From Ignavibacteria bacterium (GTDB lineage: Bacteria; Bacteroidota; Ignavibacteria; Ignavibacteriales; Melioribacteraceae), in contig DAIEQT010000354.1 of the NCBI GenBank assembly GCA_027347545.1, positions 1 through 7,858 of the forward strand: a stretch of 7,858 bases of DNA, written 5' to 3'. Of the stretch, positions 5,969 through 7,858 are shown one piece after another. The notes beneath the pieces were generated by a model. That model saw only the letters and a program-made list of their open reading frames with translations, made no database searches and was not told the origin of the DNA. The stretch's first letter is position 1. Each line of letters starts with the position of its first letter. The position numbers and the translations under genes are program-made.

Positions 5969-7816
5969 TTAACCGTTTTTAGTTTGAAGTCTATTTAACT
6001 CATCTCTTGCACGGTCAAAATAGATGGAGTTTGGGAAATTTTCAAGTAATTTCTGGTAGATTTGGGCTGCTTTAACTGGATCATGAATTCCGTATAAATA
6101 GGTGTTTCCGAGTAAAAAAGTGGCTTTTTCAGCAAAAATCGCCATTTTTTCGTCCGTTGAGAGCTTTTCTAGGATTTGCAGCGCAGAAAAAAAATCGTTC
6201 TCAGCAATAAAAATTTCTGCAAGTTTAAGTTTTGCGAACTGATTTATAATAAACAGATTATCGTTATCACCTAAAGTTTTGAATTCAATCGCGGCTTGTT
6301 TGAGATTATTCTGTAACAAAAGTAAATCGACTTTTGCGTACTTAACAAGATTAATTGAGTCTCGCTTTGTTGAGTTTACAAAAAAAGAAAGCTCTAAAGC
6401 ATCGTTTGTGAAATCGGCAGAAGTAACTAGAGTTGTATTTTTTAGAGCTTCTATAGCCAAGCAAAATTCACCTTTCCAGAAAGCAATTTTTGCTATTAGG
6501 AATTTTGCTTCAAAAGATTTTGCCGGGTCGCTACGCGGATTGCCTGCCGCAGCTTCAAAAAACCGATTGGCTTCATCTAACTTGTTAAGTGTAATTGCTA
6601 TTCTTCCCAGTGCGATATTTGAATCCACTGCGTAGCTAGTTAGAGGGGAATTTTGAATTACTCTTTTGTAAATACTGTCGGCTTTTGACAAATCGAGCAA
6701 ACGCAAGCGATAAACTTCTGCTATTCTAAAAAGAGCTTCTGTTGAAGAAGCGTTGTCTTTGTATGAAGCTATAAAATCGTTGTAAGCGCTGACAATTAAT
6801 TTGTAATCAGCCGGGAAAGAAATTGCCGGAATTGATAGCGGTTTCCATTTCTCGATCAACGAATCACTTTTTTGATTCAATGCTTCTTCTAGAGTTTTTG
6901 CATAACCAAGCCGAGCAGTAATTTCGAGCGGAGATTTTGAAAAATGATCTAGAATATATTTATACGCTTTTGATGCGGTTTCGAACTGGCGGCTTCGAAA
7001 TGCTTCTTGTGCGAAGATGATTGTACTTGTTCCGTTTCCCTTAAACTTTTCTTCAGATTCTGTAATTGTCTTTAGTGCTTCATCAAACTTGCCGGTTTGG
7101 AAATATACAAAGGAAAGAAAATCCAGCAACTCAGCAGTTTCTTTTGAATCAACGAAATTAATTATCGCAGTCGTTGTTTGTTCCGCAGCTAAAGGACGGT
7201 TTAAGTAAGTATTTACACGCGCTTTAGCAGTTGGCAATTGATCCGGACGAATTAATATTAGCTCGCACAGTTCAGTTGCCGCATCCTTAAAATTCATATT
7301 GATGGCGTAAATGTTGGATAAATCCAGCATGAATGGAAACGGATCATCGGAAATTTTCTTTCCCCGTTTCAGAAAATCAATTGCCTTTTCGTACGCGCGG
7401 TTCTCAATTGCCGAGTTAGCAATTATTCTATAAGTAATAAAAGAATTGGGATTAGCGGCAATTCCGCGTTCCCAAGTTTCGTAAGCTTTTTGAGTTTGAT
7501 CAGAATAAAAATATGTGGTACCAAGCAAACCATATAAGCCGGTATCATTCGGTGAGTCTTTAAGTCTTGTCTCAATTAACTGAGCGGATTCATCATACTT
7601 TTTCTGGAGAATTAAAACGCTGTTCAGTGATTCGAAAAAGGTATAGTTCCAAGTTTGCAGAACAATGAGTTCTTTGTAAAGTGATTCAGCTTTTTCAAGC
7701 TGTCCAACCATTTCGTAATTCTGCGCAAGACGGAATTTGTTATCAACATTTGAATTGTTCTGCGCGCTCAAAAAGGAAACGATGCAGAAGAACATTATTA
7801 GAAAGCATTTTTTCAT
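5969..7816 (-). CDS. Exported tetratricopeptide (TPR) repeat protein
   Basis: This 615-residue protein starts with [19 protein letters not shown], a clear signal peptide probably cut near Ala18-Gln19. It is therefore expected in the periplasm or at the envelope. The rest is helical repeats. TPR-like units include [26 protein letters not shown] (about 26-51), [33 protein letters not shown] (92-124), [25 protein letters not shown] (128-152), [18 protein letters not shown] (236-253) and [30 protein letters not shown] (362-391). The last unit, [41 protein letters not shown] (568-608), resembles the C-terminal repeats of YbgF/BamD-like proteins. Such proteins are scaffolds for protein-protein contacts; no enzymatic domain is visible and the partner is unknown. 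The open frame could start at TTG 7819, but ATG 7816 gives the cleaner signal peptide. It precedes clpX by 2 bases. Confidence 0.88.
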   Translation of the reverse strand: MKKCFLIMFFCIVSFLSAQNNSNVDNKFRLAQNYEMVGQLEKAESLYKELIVLQTWNYTFFESLNSVLILQKKYDESAQLIETRLKDSPNDTGLYGLLGTTYFYSDQTQKAYETWERGIAANPNSFITYRIIANSAIENRAYEKAIDFLKRGKKISDDPFPFMLDLSNIYAINMNFKDAATELCELILIRPDQLPTAKARVNTYLNRPLAAEQTTTAIINFVDSKETAELLDFLSFVYFQTGKFDEALKTITESEEKFKGNGTSTIIFAQEAFRSRQFETASKAYKYILDHFSKSPLEITARLGYAKTLEEALNQKSDSLIEKWKPLSIPAISFPADYKLIVSAYNDFIASYKDNASSTEALFRIAEVYRLRLLDLSKADSIYKRVIQNSPLTSYAVDSNIALGRIAITLNKLDEANRFFEAAAGNPRSDPAKSFEAKFLIAKIAFWKGEFCLAIEALKNTTLVTSADFTNDALELSFFVNSTKRDSINLVKYAKVDLLLLQNNLKQAAIEFKTLGDNDNLFIINQFAKLKLAEIFIAENDFFSALQILEKLSTDEKMAIFAEKATFLLGNTYLYGIHDPVKAAQIYQKLLENFPNSIYFDRARDELNRLQTKNG

Positions 7817-7819
7817 CAA

Positions 7820-7858
7820 TTATTGAAGATACTTCTCTTCAAAAATGTTCCCGATGTT
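7820..7858 (-). CDS. Possible C-terminus of an upstream gene, cut by the window edge
   Basis: Reading leftwards from base 7858, one frame gives NIGNIFEEKYLQ and then TAA at 7822-7820, three bases before the TPR ATG. Such tight packing would suit an operon. A second open frame ends in TGA (7818-7816), overlapping that ATG by one base, and cannot be excluded. Only 12 residues are visible, so no family can be assigned. Confidence 0.35.
   Translation of the reverse strand, partial: NIGNIFEEKYLQ

Noticed and set aside
6279..6635. A 118-codon plus-strand frame inside the TPR gene (also 7017-7208)
   Set aside because: Composition (Ser/Ala/Phe-rich, no domain) matches reverse reading of Lys/Asp/Glu-rich TPR helices.
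1..7858. tRNA, rRNA, riboswitch or mobile element in the gaps
   Set aside because: All gaps are shorter than about 115 bases and are accounted for by the two inverted repeats, the terminator, or short AT-rich spacers; no cloverleaf or known riboswitch core was seen.

Overview
The window is a piece of an ordinary-looking chromosome, AT-rich by eye. It most resembles the Bacteroidota/Ignavibacteriota (Chlorobi-related) branch. This rests on family content recalled from memory: an M49 dipeptidyl peptidase of bacterial type, the secreted family that pipelines call 'asparagine synthetase B', and a DUF3667-type zinc-ribbon membrane protein. Weak or absent Shine-Dalgarno sequences at several starts and a dispersed ATTCTGAGCG...-type palindrome fit the same picture. 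No search could be run, so the lineage is an inference.

Layout, left to right. (1) Bases 1-1300, plus strand: the C-terminal 432 codons of dipeptidyl peptidase III, cut by the left edge, with zinc and catalytic motifs intact. (2) Bases 1307-1370: a REP-like imperfect palindrome between two convergent genes. (3) Bases 1378-2315, minus strand: a fumarylacetoacetate-hydrolase-family enzyme followed 26 bases later by a small FmdB-type zinc ribbon protein. (4) Bases 2354-2430: an inverted repeat built from 7-base units of the form CTNGATN, starting at the stop codon of the next gene. (5) Bases 2428-3681, minus strand: a conserved exported protein of unknown function, usually mislabelled asparagine synthetase B. 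(6) An 89-base divergent intergenic region with two short palindromes. (7) Bases 3771-4655, plus strand: a zinc-ribbon, multi-pass membrane protein (DUF3667-like). (8) Bases 4653-4688: an intrinsic terminator for the leftward operon. (9) Bases 4707-7816, minus strand: an exported TPR protein and clpX, 2 bases apart. A few codons of a likely third, upstream gene remain at the right edge.

Functionally these are housekeeping genes: peptide breakdown (DPP III), small-molecule hydrolysis (FAH family) and ATP-dependent unfolding (ClpX). Three cell-envelope or exported proteins have unknown or adaptor-like roles. No mobile element, CRISPR array, toxin-antitoxin pair or defence cassette was seen, and no gene-free stretch exceeds about 115 bases. 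The most noteworthy items are the misnamed exported family and the heptamer-based inverted repeat beside it. I found no convincing evidence of a new multi-gene system.
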